A DNA stretch of 64,000 nucleotides from an uncultured Nocardioides sp. (GTDB taxonomy: Bacteria > Actinomycetota > Actinomycetes > Propionibacteriales > Nocardioidaceae). The position numbers and the translations under genes are program-made. The notes under the pieces were generated by a model. It was not told the origin of the DNA. It ran no database searches and saw only the letters and a list, made by a program, of their open reading frames with translations. Position 1 is the first letter of the stretch; each line of letters opens with the position of its first letter. Location: NCBI RefSeq assembly GCF_947489365.1, contig NZ_CANLDB010000001.1:682001-746000 (forward strand), in the 5' to 3' direction. This document shows positions 29,113 to 37,694 of the stretch, piece after piece.

Positions 29113-29195
29113 GAGTCGGCACGTCTGCGCACGCCCAGGGGGTCGAGTCGGCACGTCTGCGCAGGTTCAGGGGGTCGAGTCGGCACGTCTGCGCA
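29113..29195 (+). repeat. Three-copy 32-nt-period GAGTCGGC array after manC
   Basis: Identical 19-nt copies of GAGTCGGCACGTCTGCGCA start at 29113, 29145 and 29177, exactly 32 nt apart, with 13-nt spacers ending in CAGGGGGTC. The array starts right after the manC stop and points in the same direction as manC. It is the first of four structured elements in the 450-bp convergent gap before the DUF3105 gene. Confidence 0.94.
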
Positions 29196-29216
29196 CCCAG
29201 GTCCGTCCGGACCGTC

Positions 29217-29261
29217 GGTCTCGACACGCCCGACCACCGGTGGGTCGAGCGTGCCGAGACC
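29217..29261. repeat. 45-bp near-perfect palindrome
   Basis: Arms GGTCTCGACACGC (29217-29229) and GCGTGCCGAGACC (29249-29261) pair with one mismatch. The middle, CGACCACCGGTGGGTCG, is itself nearly self-complementary, so almost the whole 45 bp can fold into one hairpin. Confidence 0.85.
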
Positions 29262-29311
29262 GTTCACCGAAGCCCGCGACCGCGTTCCTCGGGTCGCGCG
29301 AGGGGCCGAAT

Positions 29312-29397
29312 GCTCACCACGCTAGGTGGGTGAGTGCCGGCATAGCGAGGTGAACTCGCCGCGCTATGCGTCGGCTCGCCTGCCTAGCGTGGTGAGC
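29312..29397. repeat. 86-bp nested palindrome in the manC/DUF3105 gap
   Basis: Outer arms GCTCACCACGCTAGG (29312-29326) and CCTAGCGTGGTGAGC (29383-29397) are perfect 15-bp complements. Inside them GCCGGCATAGCG (29336-29347) pairs with CGCTATGCGTCGGC (29362-29375) with a 2-nt bulge. In the centre GCGAG-GTGAA-CTCGC makes a small hairpin. The three nested stems look like one structured RNA or a MITE-like relic. No open reading frame. Confidence 0.82.
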
Positions 29398-29516
29398 GGC
29401 GTCGGGGGTGGTGCGTCGGCTCGGGACCGCTGCGACCAACGTACGGCGCCCGCGACCGCCGCGGCTTCGTCCCTCAGCCGCGACCTCGTCCCTCGGTCGC
29501 GTCGCTCGCTCGACCC

Positions 29517-29563
29517 GGTGTGACCACGCTCCGCACTCGTTTCTCGTGCGGAGCTGTCACACC
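29517..29563. terminator. Strong hairpin at the 3' end of the DUF3105 gene, likely bidirectional terminator
   Basis: GGTGTGAC (29517-29524) pairs with GTCACACC (29556-29563), and GCTCCGCAC (29528-29536) with GTGCGGAGC (29546-29554), around a 9-nt loop and a small internal bulge: 17 bp in all. It includes the DUF3105 stop codon. There is no U-tract, as is common for actinobacterial terminators. Confidence 0.7.
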
Positions 29564-30315
29564 GCGTTCGGCTCGGGGGAGTCCGTGTAGGGGAACTCGG
29601 TCATGAAGGAGTCGAGCGCGGCGCCACTGGGCTCGGAGCAGTACTGCCAGATGCCCGTCTGCGCGCCCTCCTCGATGATCCCGTCCTCGACCGCGGTCGG
29701 GTTGTTGCCGGCGGACCAGCGGGTCATCGCGATGTGCTGGCCGTCGGGGAACGGGTCGCCGTCCTCGGACGTCCACGGCACGGCCTTGAACTTGTTGCGG
29801 AGGTCCTCGCTGCCCTCGAACTTCTCGGACAGGGCGCGGATCTCCTCCATCTGCTCGGCGTCGTCCGCGACGGTGTCGTCGTACCAGAGGATCGTGTAGC
29901 CGTGCTCGAGGTTGTGCACGAGCATCCCCAGCTCCGGGCGGTCGGAGGCGCTGTAGAACTTGCGGTCGAACCCGTCCCAGTTCTCCCAGTGGCGCCCGAA
30001 GGCGGGCGGGGAGTCGGGGTAGGTGAGCGGCGTGCCCTGCGGGACGTGCTGCTGGTTGCCGTCCGCGGGCTTCGTCTCGTAGTCGGTGCAGACGTCGGCC
30101 GGGGCGCCGATGTCGGCGACGGAGGCGTCCTCGTACTGGCGCAGGTTCCACCACTGGCTCACCGGCTGGAACGCCGCGGCGCCGACGATGAGGAGCGCGA
30201 TCAGCACGCAGACGCCGACGATGGCGAAGTTCCTCCGCTTCTCGCCACGCTTCTGCTGCTTGCGCATCTTGTCCGCCACCGCACGACGGTCGGACTTCTG
30301 CATCTTCTCTGCCAC
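29557..30315 (-). CDS. DUF3105 membrane-anchored protein
   Basis: 252 aa. A charged N-terminus (RAVADKMRKQQKRGEKRRN) is followed by one membrane helix (FAIVGVCVLIALLIVGAAAF, about 34-53) and an external DUF3105 domain with PPAFGRHWENWDGFDRKFY, LGMLVHNLEHGYTILWYDD and IAMTRWSAGNNP. The conserved His/Trp/Glu residues suggest a metal or ligand site, but the function is unknown. Start taken as GTG 30315 (MAEKMQKSDRR); ATG 30303 is also possible. It lies 41 bp downstream of fbiB on the same strand and could be co-transcribed. Confidence 0.8.
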   Translation of the reverse strand: MAEKMQKSDRRAVADKMRKQQKRGEKRRNFAIVGVCVLIALLIVGAAAFQPVSQWWNLRQYEDASVADIGAPADVCTDYETKPADGNQQHVPQGTPLTYPDSPPAFGRHWENWDGFDRKFYSASDRPELGMLVHNLEHGYTILWYDDTVADDAEQMEEIRALSEKFEGSEDLRNKFKAVPWTSEDGDPFPDGQHIAMTRWSAGNNPTAVEDGIIEEGAQTGIWQYCSEPSGAALDSFMTEFPYTDSPEPNAV

Positions 30316-30356
30316 GGCCTGCGCTTCCTGTTCGTCGGACGACGTCCGCGGGGAGT

Positions 30357-31361
30357 CTACGGAGTGCTCGGTCGCGACCGGAGGCGGACGAGGCGACCCT
30401 CGACCTCGACGTCCCACCCGTGGGCCAGGGCGAGCACGCGCAGGCGGACCCGGTCGGCGCCTGCGGGGTCCGTCCCGGCGACCTCGACGGTGTCGTCCGC
30501 GGCGAGCGACGGCGTCCCGCACCCGACCGTGGTCACCGCGGCGGCCACCTCCTCGCCGCTCGCCGCCCCGCCGTACGGCGACGCGTCGCCGGCGCCGGCG
30601 CGCTCGCCCGCCAGGGCCTGGACGACGGCCTCCCGGGCGCCGTACCCGAAGAGGTCGCCCCCGGGCGGCCGCACGAGCGTCCGGGCGCCGGGCCCGTCGT
30701 CGCCGACGGGGAGCACGAGGCGCCCCAGGCCGCGGACCAGGGCGAACGGACGCGCGGTGAGCTTCCCGCCGGCCAGCTCGGCGGCGCCGGCGACCTCGTC
30801 GGCGACCGCGGGCGCCGTGACGGCGAGCGGGTTGCCGTAGGCGTCGGTCCGCCCCGCGTGGTCGTCGAGGACGAGGACGCCGGCCGCCCCGATCGCGAGG
30901 TCGGTCTGCCCCTCGCGCCAGGCCCGGCCGACGGTGTCGGTGACGACGACGCCGACGTTCGCCCCGGTACGACGTCCGAGCCCGGCGCGCAGCACCCGGG
31001 CCGAGGCGTCGGGGTCGACGGGGAGCAGGATCACGTGGCCGGCCGGGACGTTCGAGGCGTCCACCCCGGCCGCGGCCATGGTCAGGCCCAGGCGGGTGCG
31101 GACGATGGTGGTGGGCCCGCGGCGGGCCACGACACGGACCCGCTCGCCGGCGAGCTCCTCCGCGAGCCCGTCGTGCCGGTCACCGGGCCGCAGCCGGCCC
31201 TCGGCCTTGCTGACGACCTTGCTGGTCACCACCACGACGTCGCCGTCGGCGAGGGACTCGCCGGCGAAGGCCAGCGCGTCGACCAGCAGGTCCGCGAGGT
31301 CGTCGCCGGCCGCGACCTCGCCGACGCCGTCGGGGGCGAGGACGACGAGCCGGTCGCTCAC
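30357..31361 (-). CDS. fbiB: Coenzyme F420-0:L-glutamate ligase (FbiB/CofE) without a nitroreductase domain
   Basis: Adds gamma-linked glutamates to F420-0. The CofE domain (about 1-240) is clear: VVVTSKVVSKAEGRLR, GLTMAAAGVDASNVPAGH, VVVTDTVGRAWREGQTDLA, GVLVLDDHAGRTDAYGNPL and ADEVAGAAELAGGK. Mycobacterial FbiB is about 450 aa, with a C-terminal FMN nitroreductase domain that reduces dehydro-F420-0. Here the protein stops at 334 aa with a 90-residue, Ala/Gly-rich tail that does not resemble a complete nitroreductase fold. Reduction would then need another enzyme. GTG start overlaps the fbiA stop (GTGA). Confidence 0.9.
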   Translation of the reverse strand: MSDRLVVLAPDGVGEVAAGDDLADLLVDALAFAGESLADGDVVVVTSKVVSKAEGRLRPGDRHDGLAEELAGERVRVVARRGPTTIVRTRLGLTMAAAGVDASNVPAGHVILLPVDPDASARVLRAGLGRRTGANVGVVVTDTVGRAWREGQTDLAIGAAGVLVLDDHAGRTDAYGNPLAVTAPAVADEVAGAAELAGGKLTARPFALVRGLGRLVLPVGDDGPGARTLVRPPGGDLFGYGAREAVVQALAGERAGAGDASPYGGAASGEEVAAAVTTVGCGTPSLAADDTVEVAGTDPAGADRVRLRVLALAHGWDVEVEGRLVRLRSRPSTP

Positions 31362-32428
31362 CGCAGGACCAGCTCCGTCGCCGCCGCGGCCATCCGTCCG
31401 GTGGCCGCGTCGTCGCTCATCAGCAGGGGGACGGCGGCGCAGGCGATGCCCGCGGCCTCGACGCCGGCGACCTGGTCGGCGTCGGTGTCAGCGACCAGCC
31501 AGCCGTCGAGGACGCCCCCGGCGGCGCGCGCGCCGTAGTGCCGGGCCACGGCCCCGGCGGAGACCTCGACGCCGAGCGAGTCGAGCAGCTGGCGGGCCAT
31601 GCCGTGCACGTGGCTGGCGCCGATGATGGGGGAGACCCCCACGACGGGCGCCGGGCCCTCCCGCAGCGCCTCGCGGAGCCCCGGCACGCCGAGGATCGTG
31701 CCCACCGAGACGACCGGGTTGCTGGGCGGCAGCATGACGAGGTCCGCGCCCGCCAGGGCCTCGAGGACGCCGGGGGCGGGCGTGGCGCGGTCGAGCCCGA
31801 CGACGACGACGGCCTCGGCCGGCACCTGCGCGCGCATCCGCACCCAGTACTCCTGGAAGTGCACCGTGCGGCGCCCGCTCGCCTCCTCGGGGTCGGCGAT
31901 CGCGATGTGGGTCTCGACCCGGTCGTCGGTCATCGGCAGCAGCTCGACGTCCGGCTCCCAGCGCCGGCACAGCGCCGCCGTGACCGCCGAGAGCGGGTAG
32001 CCCGCCTCGACCATCTGGGTGCGGACGAGGTGGGTGGCGATGTCGCGGTCGCCGAGGCCGAACCACTCCGGCCCCGCGCCGTACGCCGCCAGCTCCTCGC
32101 TGGTCGCCCACGTCTCGCCGTCGCGTCCCCAGCCGCGCTCGACGTCGATCCCGCCGCCAAGGGTGTACATGACGGTGTCGAGGTCGGGGCAGACCTTCAG
32201 GCCGTGGATCCACCAGTCGTCGGCGGTGTTGGCCACGACGGTGACGCTCGCGTCGGCCGCGACCCCGGGCAACGCGCCCGCGCGGAGGGCTGAGAGGGTT
32301 CCGCGGAGGAAGCGAGCACCGCCGACGCCTCCGGAGAGCGCGACGATCGAGCGTGCAGCCGGGGTGGCCCCGTCAGGGGCCGTGAGGTCGGGGGAGGGGG
32401 CGTGCGACACGCCCACAGCCTGCCTCAC
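31358..32428 (-). CDS. fbiA: 2-phospho-L-lactate (phosphoenolpyruvyl) transferase FbiA/CofD
   Basis: Transfers the phospholactyl/phosphoenolpyruvyl group to Fo, making (dehydro-)F420-0 (356 aa as annotated). Motifs: IVALSGGVGGARFLRGTLSA, VVANTADDWWIHGLKVCPD, DLDTVMYTLGGGID, DRDIATHLVRTQM and LPPSNPVVSVGTILGVPG. Start uncertain: GTG 32428 gives a 28-residue extension before the conserved core, and GTG 32410 (VSHAPSP) is equally possible. It precedes fbiB in a two-gene operon, divergent from whiB as in mycobacteria (recalled). Confidence 0.94.
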   Translation of the reverse strand: MRQAVGVSHAPSPDLTAPDGATPAARSIVALSGGVGGARFLRGTLSALRAGALPGVAADASVTVVANTADDWWIHGLKVCPDLDTVMYTLGGGIDVERGWGRDGETWATSEELAAYGAGPEWFGLGDRDIATHLVRTQMVEAGYPLSAVTAALCRRWEPDVELLPMTDDRVETHIAIADPEEASGRRTVHFQEYWVRMRAQVPAEAVVVVGLDRATPAPGVLEALAGADLVMLPPSNPVVSVGTILGVPGLREALREGPAPVVGVSPIIGASHVHGMARQLLDSLGVEVSAGAVARHYGARAAGGVLDGWLVADTDADQVAGVEAAGIACAAVPLLMSDDAATGRMAAAATELVLR

Positions 32429-32498
32429 GTGCGGCGACGTGGCCTCGCGCGGTCCGCGTCGTGGGGCGGGAAGGGCCGCGCCAATAACACAGAACGGC

Positions 32499-32528
32499 TT
32501 GACTTCCTCTGTACGACAGGCATGTAAT
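32499..32528 (+). promoter_or_regulatory. Sigma70-type promoter of whiB
   Basis: TTGACT (32499-32504), an 18-bp spacer and TGTAAT (32523-32528), followed by a 5' UTR of roughly 100 nt to the ATG at 32633. This is one of the few conventional -35/-10 promoters here and lies in a markedly AT-richer stretch. Confidence 0.6.
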
Positions 32529-32632
32529 TCCCTCAGTGTTCTTCACCGCCAGGTTCGTTGCACCCTGGCGCTCCAGGTGGCCGGAGGCGCGGGGGTTCCG
32601 AGAGCACGACCGGGTCGAAAGGGCGTAGCGCG

Positions 32633-32896
32633 ATGAGAGAACTGTTCCTGGTAGAAGGTGATGGAGACGGCGAGGAGTTCGGCTGGCAGGAGCGGGCGCT
32701 CTGCGCGCAGACCGATCCCGAGGCGTTCTTCCCGGAGAAGGGCGGATCGACGCGGGAGGCCAAGAAGGTCTGCCTGACCTGCGACGTCCGCGACGAGTGC
32801 CTCGAGTACGCCCTCGCCCACGACGAGCGCTTCGGCATCTGGGGCGGCCTGTCCGAGCGCGAGCGTCGCCGCCTGAAGAAGCTCGCGGTCGTCTGA
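32633..32896 (+). CDS. whiB2: WhiB-family iron-sulfur transcription factor (WhiB2/WhmD-like)
   Basis: 87-aa regulator that binds a [4Fe-4S] cluster through Cys24, Cys47, Cys50 and Cys56 (ALCAQTD, KVCLTCDVRDEC), followed by the FGIWGGLSERERRRLKKLA turn and basic helix. WhiB2/WhmD is linked to cell division and septation, acting with a sigma factor and WhiA. The ATG is chosen to give the family N-terminus MRELFLVEGD; an upstream ATG at 32558 would add 25 odd residues. It has a conventional promoter with a long leader. Neighbours fbiA (divergent) and cell-wall glycosyltransferase genes match the mycobacterial order. Confidence 0.94.
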   Translation: MRELFLVEGDGDGEEFGWQERALCAQTDPEAFFPEKGGSTREAKKVCLTCDVRDECLEYALAHDERFGIWGGLSERERRRLKKLAVV

Positions 32897-32991
32897 CCCT
32901 GCGCTGATCCTCCGTTGACCGCGCGGCACCGACTCCCGGCGCTGCCGCCGGGATCGAACGCGCTCAGCCCTCGTCGTTAAGGTGGTCGGCC

Positions 32992-35900
32992 GTGGCCGAC
33001 ACACTCGAGCCCGCCTCCTCCGTCGCCCCCGCGGCGGGGACGTCGAGCGGGCCCCCCAGCGCTCTGCTGGGAGAGGTGTCCCCCGACGCCCCCGGTCCCG
33101 TGCTCGCGCCCGGCCGTGTCGCCGTCGTCCTCGTCAGCCACGACGGCGCCCGCTGGCTGCCCACCGTGCTCGACGGCCTCGCCTCGCAGCGGGTCTCGCC
33201 GTGGCGCGTCGTCGCCGTCGACACCGGCAGCCGCGACGACAGCCTCGCGCTGCTCGACGACAGCCCGGCCGTCGACGACGTCCTGCGGCTGCGCTCGGAC
33301 GTCGCGTTCCCCGGTGCCGTCGCCGCCGGGTACGACGCCCTGCGCGCCGCGGGCCTGCGCGACGACGACTGGCTCTGGCTCCTGCACGACGACTCGACCC
33401 CCGACCCGGCGGCCCTCGAGCAGCTGATGCTCGCCGCGGGCGCCGACCCCGGCGTCGACCTGCTCGGCCCGAAGCTCCGTGAGTGGCCGTCGCTGCGCCG
33501 CCTCCTCGAGCTCGGGGTGACGATCTCCGGCACGGGACGCCGCGAGACCGGCCTGGAGCGCGGCGAGTACGACCAGGGCCAGCACGACGACCTCCACGAC
33601 GTCCTCGCCGTCAACACCGCCGGCCTGCTGGTCCGCGCCGGCGCCTGGGAGGCGCTCGGCGGGCTCGACGAGCGGCTCCCGGTGTTCGGCAACGACGTCG
33701 ACCTCGGGTGGCGGGCGGCCGCGGCCGGCCGCCGTACGGTCGTCGTGCCCGCGGCCGTGGTCTTCCACGCCGAGGCCGCCCACCGCGGGGTCCGCCGTAC
33801 GCCGCTCACGGGGCGCCACACCCACTACGCCGAGCGGCGCGCGTCGCTCTACACGCTGCTGGTCAACGCCTCCGCCCGCTCGCTGCCCTTCCGGGTCCTC
33901 CGGCTCGCGCTCGGGACGCTGCTGCGGATGGTCGGCTTCCTGCTGTTGCGCTCCCCGGGCGAGGCGCTCGACGAGCTGGCCGCGCTGGTCGCGGTCTACC
34001 GCCGCCCCGGCGAGGTCCGGGCCGGACGGCGGGACCGCGCGGCGAGGCGCCAGGCGGCGGCCGGGTCGGCGGGCGAGGCCCGGGCCGACCGGTCCCGCGA
34101 GCTGCTCGCGCCGGCCTGGCTGCCCTACCGCCACGGGCTCGACGTGGTCGGCGACGTGCTCGCCGCCGCCACCCAGCAGGCCTCCGACGTCGCCGAGCGG
34201 CGCCGTGACGAGCGCGCCGTCGAGCACGCGGCGCGCACGGGCACGGGACGCCGCAACCGCCACCAGGCGCCCGCCGCCGTGCTCGGCGCGGTCGGGGACG
34301 ACGACGACCTCGCCCTCCCGGCCGACCGCGGCCTGGTGTCCCGCTTCCTCGCCAGCCCGGTGGCGCTGGCCGTCACCGCGCTGGTGCTCGTGGCCCTCGT
34401 CGGCGCCCGCGCCGCCTGGGGCCCGGTGTCCGGCGGCGCGCTGGCACCCGCCCCCGCCGGGGCGGGCGACTGGTGGACGCTGCACCTCGCCACCTGGCAC
34501 CCACTGGGCCTGTCGGGCAGCGACGTCCCCGCCCCGCCGTACGTCGTGGTGATGGCCCTGCTGGCGAGCCTGCTGCTGGGCAGCGCCACGGCCGCGGTGT
34601 CCGCGGTGCTGGTCCTCGCCGTCCCGCTGGCCCTGTGGGGCGCGTGGCGCTTCCTGCGGGTCGCCGCCCGGCTCGCCGACCCGGGCGGTGCGCCGGCGTG
34701 GCTGCTGGCCGCGGGTTCCGGCGCCTACGCGCTCGTGCCCGTGACCTCGGGGGCCTGGGGGCAGGGACGCCTCGGTGTCGTCGTGGTCGCCGCGCTGCTG
34801 CCGTGGATCGGCCATGCCGCCCTCGGGTTCCTGGACCCCGAGCCGGACCGGCGCCGCCGGGCGGGCTGGCGCACCGGGCTGCTGCTCACGGCGGCCGCCG
34901 CGTTCGTGCCCACGACCTGGCTCGTCGCCGCCGCGATCCTGCTCGTCGTCCTCGTCGTCGGCTTCGTGCTGAGCCCGCGGGGGATGCGGTCGCGCTCCGC
35001 GTGGGGTCCGCTGCTCGTCGCGCTCGCGGTGGCCCCGCTGCTGCTGTCGCCCTGGCTGGTCGGGCTCCTGCTCGCCGGCGCCCCCGAGGGCCTGCTCCTC
35101 GAGGCCGGCCGCCCGCCGGTCGCCGCCCCCGGGCCGCTCGACCTGCTCACCGGACGCGTCGGCGGACCCGACCCGGACGGCGTCCTCGGGCCCGTCCTGA
35201 CCTGGCTCGGCGTCGTCCCCGTCGTCCTGGCGCTGCTCGCCCTCGGGGTACGCCGGACCCGCGGCGCCGTCGTGACCTGCTGGGCCGTGGCGCTCGTCGT
35301 CGTCGGAGTGGCCGCCGCCCTCGCGCTCGTGCGGGTCGACCTCGGTGCGGCGCTCGTGCCCGCCGCGGTGTCCCCGGCCGTCCCGCTGCTGGCCGGCGCC
35401 GCCGTCACCGCCGCCGTGGCGGGTGCCGCCGGGGCGGGAGGGGCCCGGGGCCGCGGCCCGTTCCGCCTGCTCCTCGGCGCGGCCCTGGCCGTGGTCGCCG
35501 TCCTCGGCGCCGCGGGCTTCGTGCTCGGATCGACGGGACAGCCCGGCGAGCTCGCCGCGGACGACCCCGTGCCGGCGTACATGACCCAGAGCGCGCTCGA
35601 GGCTCCCGGCAACGGCGTCCTCGTCGTCACCGGGGACCTCGACGAGGGCCTCACGTACGTCGTCCGACGCGGTGACGGGACGACGCTCGGCGAGGCCGAG
35701 GTGGAGGCCCTCGCCGACCCCGACCCAGCGGCGGAGGCCGCCGTGGCCACCCTGCTCGCCAGCCCCACCGACGAGGCCGTCGCGGCGCTGCCGACCGTCG
35801 GGGTGTCGTACGTCGTCCTCCCGCCGCCGGCGGACGGGCGCGTCGCCGCCGGGCTCGACGCGGTCGACGGCCTCGTGCAGGCCGGCGCCGAGGACCGCTC

Positions 35901-36069
35901 GACCCGGGCCTGGGAGGTCCAGGTCGAGGCCGACGGGACGGACGCCGCCCTCGACGCGCCGGCCGACGCCACCCCGGCCTGGGTCCACGTGCTGCTGCTC
36001 GTGGTCCAGCTGCTCCTGCTCGTCGTCGTCGCTGTCCTGTGCGGTCCGAGCCGGAAGGGGACCCGATGA
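32992..36069 (+). CDS. GT2 glycosyltransferase fused to a large polytopic membrane protein
   Basis: 1025 aa. Residues about 40-300 form a GT2 domain: VAVVLVSHDGARWLPTVLDG, VDTGSRDDSLALLDD, WLWLLHDDSTPD (DD metal site), and NDVDLGWRAAAAGRRTVVVP. From about residue 450 there are some ten hydrophobic helices (for example LALPADRGLVSRFLASPVAL and later Leu/Val/Ala segments), then an external Asp-rich loop and a last helix near 1005-1023. Such fusions probably glycosylate a lipid carrier and handle export or extracytoplasmic transfer; the substrate is not known. GTG lies 8 nt after TAAGGT (32978-32983). Stop overlaps the DUF5719 gene (ATGA). Confidence 0.85.
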   Translation: MADTLEPASSVAPAAGTSSGPPSALLGEVSPDAPGPVLAPGRVAVVLVSHDGARWLPTVLDGLASQRVSPWRVVAVDTGSRDDSLALLDDSPAVDDVLRLRSDVAFPGAVAAGYDALRAAGLRDDDWLWLLHDDSTPDPAALEQLMLAAGADPGVDLLGPKLREWPSLRRLLELGVTISGTGRRETGLERGEYDQGQHDDLHDVLAVNTAGLLVRAGAWEALGGLDERLPVFGNDVDLGWRAAAAGRRTVVVPAAVVFHAEAAHRGVRRTPLTGRHTHYAERRASLYTLLVNASARSLPFRVLRLALGTLLRMVGFLLLRSPGEALDELAALVAVYRRPGEVRAGRRDRAARRQAAAGSAGEARADRSRELLAPAWLPYRHGLDVVGDVLAAATQQASDVAERRRDERAVEHAARTGTGRRNRHQAPAAVLGAVGDDDDLALPADRGLVSRFLASPVALAVTALVLVALVGARAAWGPVSGGALAPAPAGAGDWWTLHLATWHPLGLSGSDVPAPPYVVVMALLASLLLGSATAAVSAVLVLAVPLALWGAWRFLRVAARLADPGGAPAWLLAAGSGAYALVPVTSGAWGQGRLGVVVVAALLPWIGHAALGFLDPEPDRRRRAGWRTGLLLTAAAAFVPTTWLVAAAILLVVLVVGFVLSPRGMRSRSAWGPLLVALAVAPLLLSPWLVGLLLAGAPEGLLLEAGRPPVAAPGPLDLLTGRVGGPDPDGVLGPVLTWLGVVPVVLALLALGVRRTRGAVVTCWAVALVVVGVAAALALVRVDLGAALVPAAVSPAVPLLAGAAVTAAVAGAAGAGGARGRGPFRLLLGAALAVVAVLGAAGFVLGSTGQPGELAADDPVPAYMTQSALEAPGNGVLVVTGDLDEGLTYVVRRGDGTTLGEAEVEALADPDPAAEAAVATLLASPTDEAVAALPTVGVSYVVLPPPADGRVAAGLDAVDGLVQAGAEDRSTRAWEVQVEADGTDAALDAPADATPAWVHVLLLVVQLLLLVVVAVLCGPSRKGTR

Positions 36070-37595
36070 ACGCCGCCGGCGGTCACCGCGGCAAGCGTGC
36101 CGCCCCCCGCAGGCGCCGCTCCGGCGGTGCCGAGCCGACCCCGCGACCGGAGGGGACCCCGCGGCCCGACCGCCCCCGGGGGAGCGTCCGGGGCAGCGTC
36201 CGGGGGAGCGCCCGGCGCGGCCCCGCGGTCCTGCTCGCCGTCGTCCTGCCCCTGGTGACGCTCGGCGCCGGGCTGCTCGTGACCCCCGACGCCCCCGAGC
36301 CCGCGCCCGCCGCGGCGCCGACCGCGACGACCCTGGCCGAGCAGACCCTCGTCTGCCCGCCGCCCCCGACCGGTGCGGCCGCGCCCGTCGTGGTCGGCCG
36401 CGACGCCCCCGACGCCCCCGACGCCTCCGCGGCCGACCGTGCCGTCCTGCTGGAGGGCATCGGGGAGGACCCGGTCTCGGAGACCCTCGAGGTCCCCGCA
36501 CTCGGGACGGTCGGCCCCGTCGTGGCCTCCGACGACGCCGCGGCCGTCCGCGCCGAGGGCGACACCGCGGCCGGGCTCCTCGCGGGGCGGTTCGGGGACG
36601 ACGCCGTGAACGGCACCTCCTGCGAGCCCACGGCCGCGGACCAGTGGTTCACCGGGCTCGGCGCCGGACCGGAGCGGTCCTCGGTGATCGAGCTCGTCAA
36701 CCCCGCCGCCGGCGACGCGGTGGCCGACGTCACGCTGCTGGGCCCGGACGGCCCGCTCGACGTCCCCGACGTCGCCGGCGTCACCGTGCCCGCCGGGGAG
36801 CGGGTGTCGCTCGACCTCGGGGCCCTGACCCCGACGGGCGACGAGCTCGCGGCCCGCGTGCAGGTCGTCCGCGGCCGGGTCGCCGCCTCCGTCCTCGACA
36901 CCGCGACCCCGATCGGCGGCACGGACGTCGCCGAGTGGCTGCCGCGCCAGGCCGAGCCCGCGACGACCTCCCTGCTGCCGGGCCTCGTCGGCGGGGAGGG
37001 TCAGCGCACGCTCGTCGTGGCCAACCCCGGGGACGCCGCCACCCAGGTCGAGGTCGACGTCCTCACCCCGACCGGTGCGGTCCGGCCCACCGACGTCCGG
37101 ACCCTCCAGGTCCCCGCCGGTGGCGTCGAGACCGTCGCGCTGTCCACCCAGCTGCAGACCCAGGCCGACCAGGGCGCCGGCGGCGTCCTGCTGCGCTCCG
37201 AGGCCCCCGTGACCGCGTCGCTGCGGGGCCTGGTCCGCGAGGACCTCACGTACGCCGTCCCCGTCGCCCCGGCGTCCTCCGGCGCGGCGGTGCTGCCCGT
37301 GGGGGAGTCGCGGGTGCTCGTCACCGCGGAGCCCGACGCGGACAGTCCTACGACCGCGACCGTCGTCGGCCGCGACGCCGACGGCGAGGAGGTCATCAGC
37401 GAGGACGTCGAGGTCGTCCCCGGCGGCCTGGGCGAGGTCACGCTGCCCGAGGACGCCGCCTCGGTCGCGGTGAGCACCGACGGGGAGGTGTCGTCCGCCG
37501 TCGTGGTGCTGCGCGGGGAGGGCAACGTCGTCCTCCCGCTGCGCCCCGCGGTGACCGAGGCGCTCGTCGCGCAGGTACGGCCCGGCCTGCCCTGA
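36066..37595 (+). CDS. DUF5719 membrane-anchored extracellular protein
   Basis: 509 aa. Basic N-terminus (with a GSVRGSVRGSARRG tandem), one signal anchor (AVLLAVVLPLVTLGAGLLV, about 54-72), then a long secreted beta-rich region with repeated motifs such as VIELVNPAAGDAVADVTLLG, LVVANPGDAATQVEVDVLTP and VETVALSTQL, which look like repeated beta-sandwich modules. No catalytic motif seen. ATGA overlap with the preceding glycosyltransferase-membrane fusion suggests it is that protein's extracellular partner. Homologues sit in the same place next to WhiB2 in other actinobacteria (recalled). Confidence 0.8.
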   Translation: MNAAGGHRGKRAAPRRRRSGGAEPTPRPEGTPRPDRPRGSVRGSVRGSARRGPAVLLAVVLPLVTLGAGLLVTPDAPEPAPAAAPTATTLAEQTLVCPPPPTGAAAPVVVGRDAPDAPDASAADRAVLLEGIGEDPVSETLEVPALGTVGPVVASDDAAAVRAEGDTAAGLLAGRFGDDAVNGTSCEPTAADQWFTGLGAGPERSSVIELVNPAAGDAVADVTLLGPDGPLDVPDVAGVTVPAGERVSLDLGALTPTGDELAARVQVVRGRVAASVLDTATPIGGTDVAEWLPRQAEPATTSLLPGLVGGEGQRTLVVANPGDAATQVEVDVLTPTGAVRPTDVRTLQVPAGGVETVALSTQLQTQADQGAGGVLLRSEAPVTASLRGLVREDLTYAVPVAPASSGAAVLPVGESRVLVTAEPDADSPTTATVVGRDADGEEVISEDVEVVPGGLGEVTLPEDAASVAVSTDGEVSSAVVVLRGEGNVVLPLRPAVTEALVAQVRPGLP

Positions 37596-37694
37596 GCGGC
37601 CCCGCCCACCTCGGGGGCACGTGGCGCCAGACACCCCGGATCCTCCTGGCGCGTCCCGCCTCGGCGGACGCCTCCGACGGGTAGCGTCCCTGCC

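Noticed and set aside
29113-29195. CRISPR array
   Set aside because: Spacers are only 13 nt and nearly identical to each other, there are no cas genes, and the same units occur at several loci.
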